A DNA stretch of 64,000 bases, taken from contig NZ_JAIXTC010000026.1 of the NCBI RefSeq assembly GCF_027484365.1, positions 62,001-126,000 of the forward strand, given 5' to 3'. A program made the position numbers and the translations under genes. This DNA is from Brevundimonas sp. (GTDB lineage Bacteria > Pseudomonadota > Alphaproteobacteria > Caulobacterales > Caulobacteraceae). The notes beneath the pieces were generated by a model that had not been told where the DNA came from, ran no database searches, and saw nothing but the letters and a program-made list of their open reading frames with translations. How positions within the stretch are numbered: position 1 is the stretch's first letter; the number at the start of each line of letters is the position of its first letter. Shown here piece after piece: positions 64,000 to 64,000 of this stretch.

Positions 64000-64000
64000 C

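Overview
The window is GC-rich, densely coded chromosomal DNA from an alphaproteobacterium of the Caulobacterales, most likely Brevundimonas or a close relative. The main evidence is a PopZ polar-organiser gene beside tolC and valS, a SidA-like SOS peptide fused by overlap to dnaE, alphaproteobacterial LexA boxes (GTTC-N7-GTTC), a single long bifunctional Rel protein, MotB, and bpt. Most of it is housekeeping core. No prophage, insertion sequence, CRISPR array or plasmid function is visible.

Layout: 31-3700 is a candidate SOS-controlled sidA-dnaE operon. 3768-6529 holds a small basic protein, rel and rpoZ. 6617-8858 holds folK and, divergently, an overlapping NYN / uracil-DNA glycosylase / GIY-YIG-like chain. 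8861-10254 is dapA-smpB. 10349-16438 holds a lytic transglycosylase, a TetR regulator, a GT2 glycosyltransferase and two RNA methyltransferases. 16445-22150 holds an MHS transporter, hrpB and an amino-acid permease with a terminator-like leader. 22165-22406 holds three 52-bp tandem palindromic repeats and tRNA-Leu. 22544-26553 holds mntP, motB, bpt, htpX and lemA. 26698-30159 is the most accessory-looking part: an unknown membrane protein, a radical SAM gene with its own LexA box, and an orphan cytosine-5 DNA methyltransferase. 30156-34831 holds RNA methyltransferases, a glycine-zipper protein, and a LysR / carboxymuconolactone-decarboxylase pair. 34828-40712 is valS-popZ-tolC and a degenerate Pcm-like protein. 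tRNA-Cys, tRNA-Asn, an Hsp70-like protein and a YcaQ-like glycosylase follow. 46441-52921 holds gltX, alr, radA, cvpA and purF. 52984-55723 holds small metabolic and membrane genes and a LytTR protein. 55750-60685 is der, bamB, a TPR membrane protein and panB. 60755-63999 carries two ECF sigma / membrane-partner modules.

The most interesting results come from intergenic reading. A 29-codon ORF at 3519-3608 (minus) shares an ATGA overlap with dnaE. It lies directly behind an alphaproteobacterial promoter whose -10 element overlaps a perfect LexA box. Its length, single membrane segment and SOS control match the Caulobacter cell-division inhibitor SidA. A second perfect LexA box precedes the radical SAM gene. 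Several palindromic repeat families occur, and three further small proteins (38, 43 and 38 aa) were found. All functional calls come from motif recognition and family knowledge; no database search was run.
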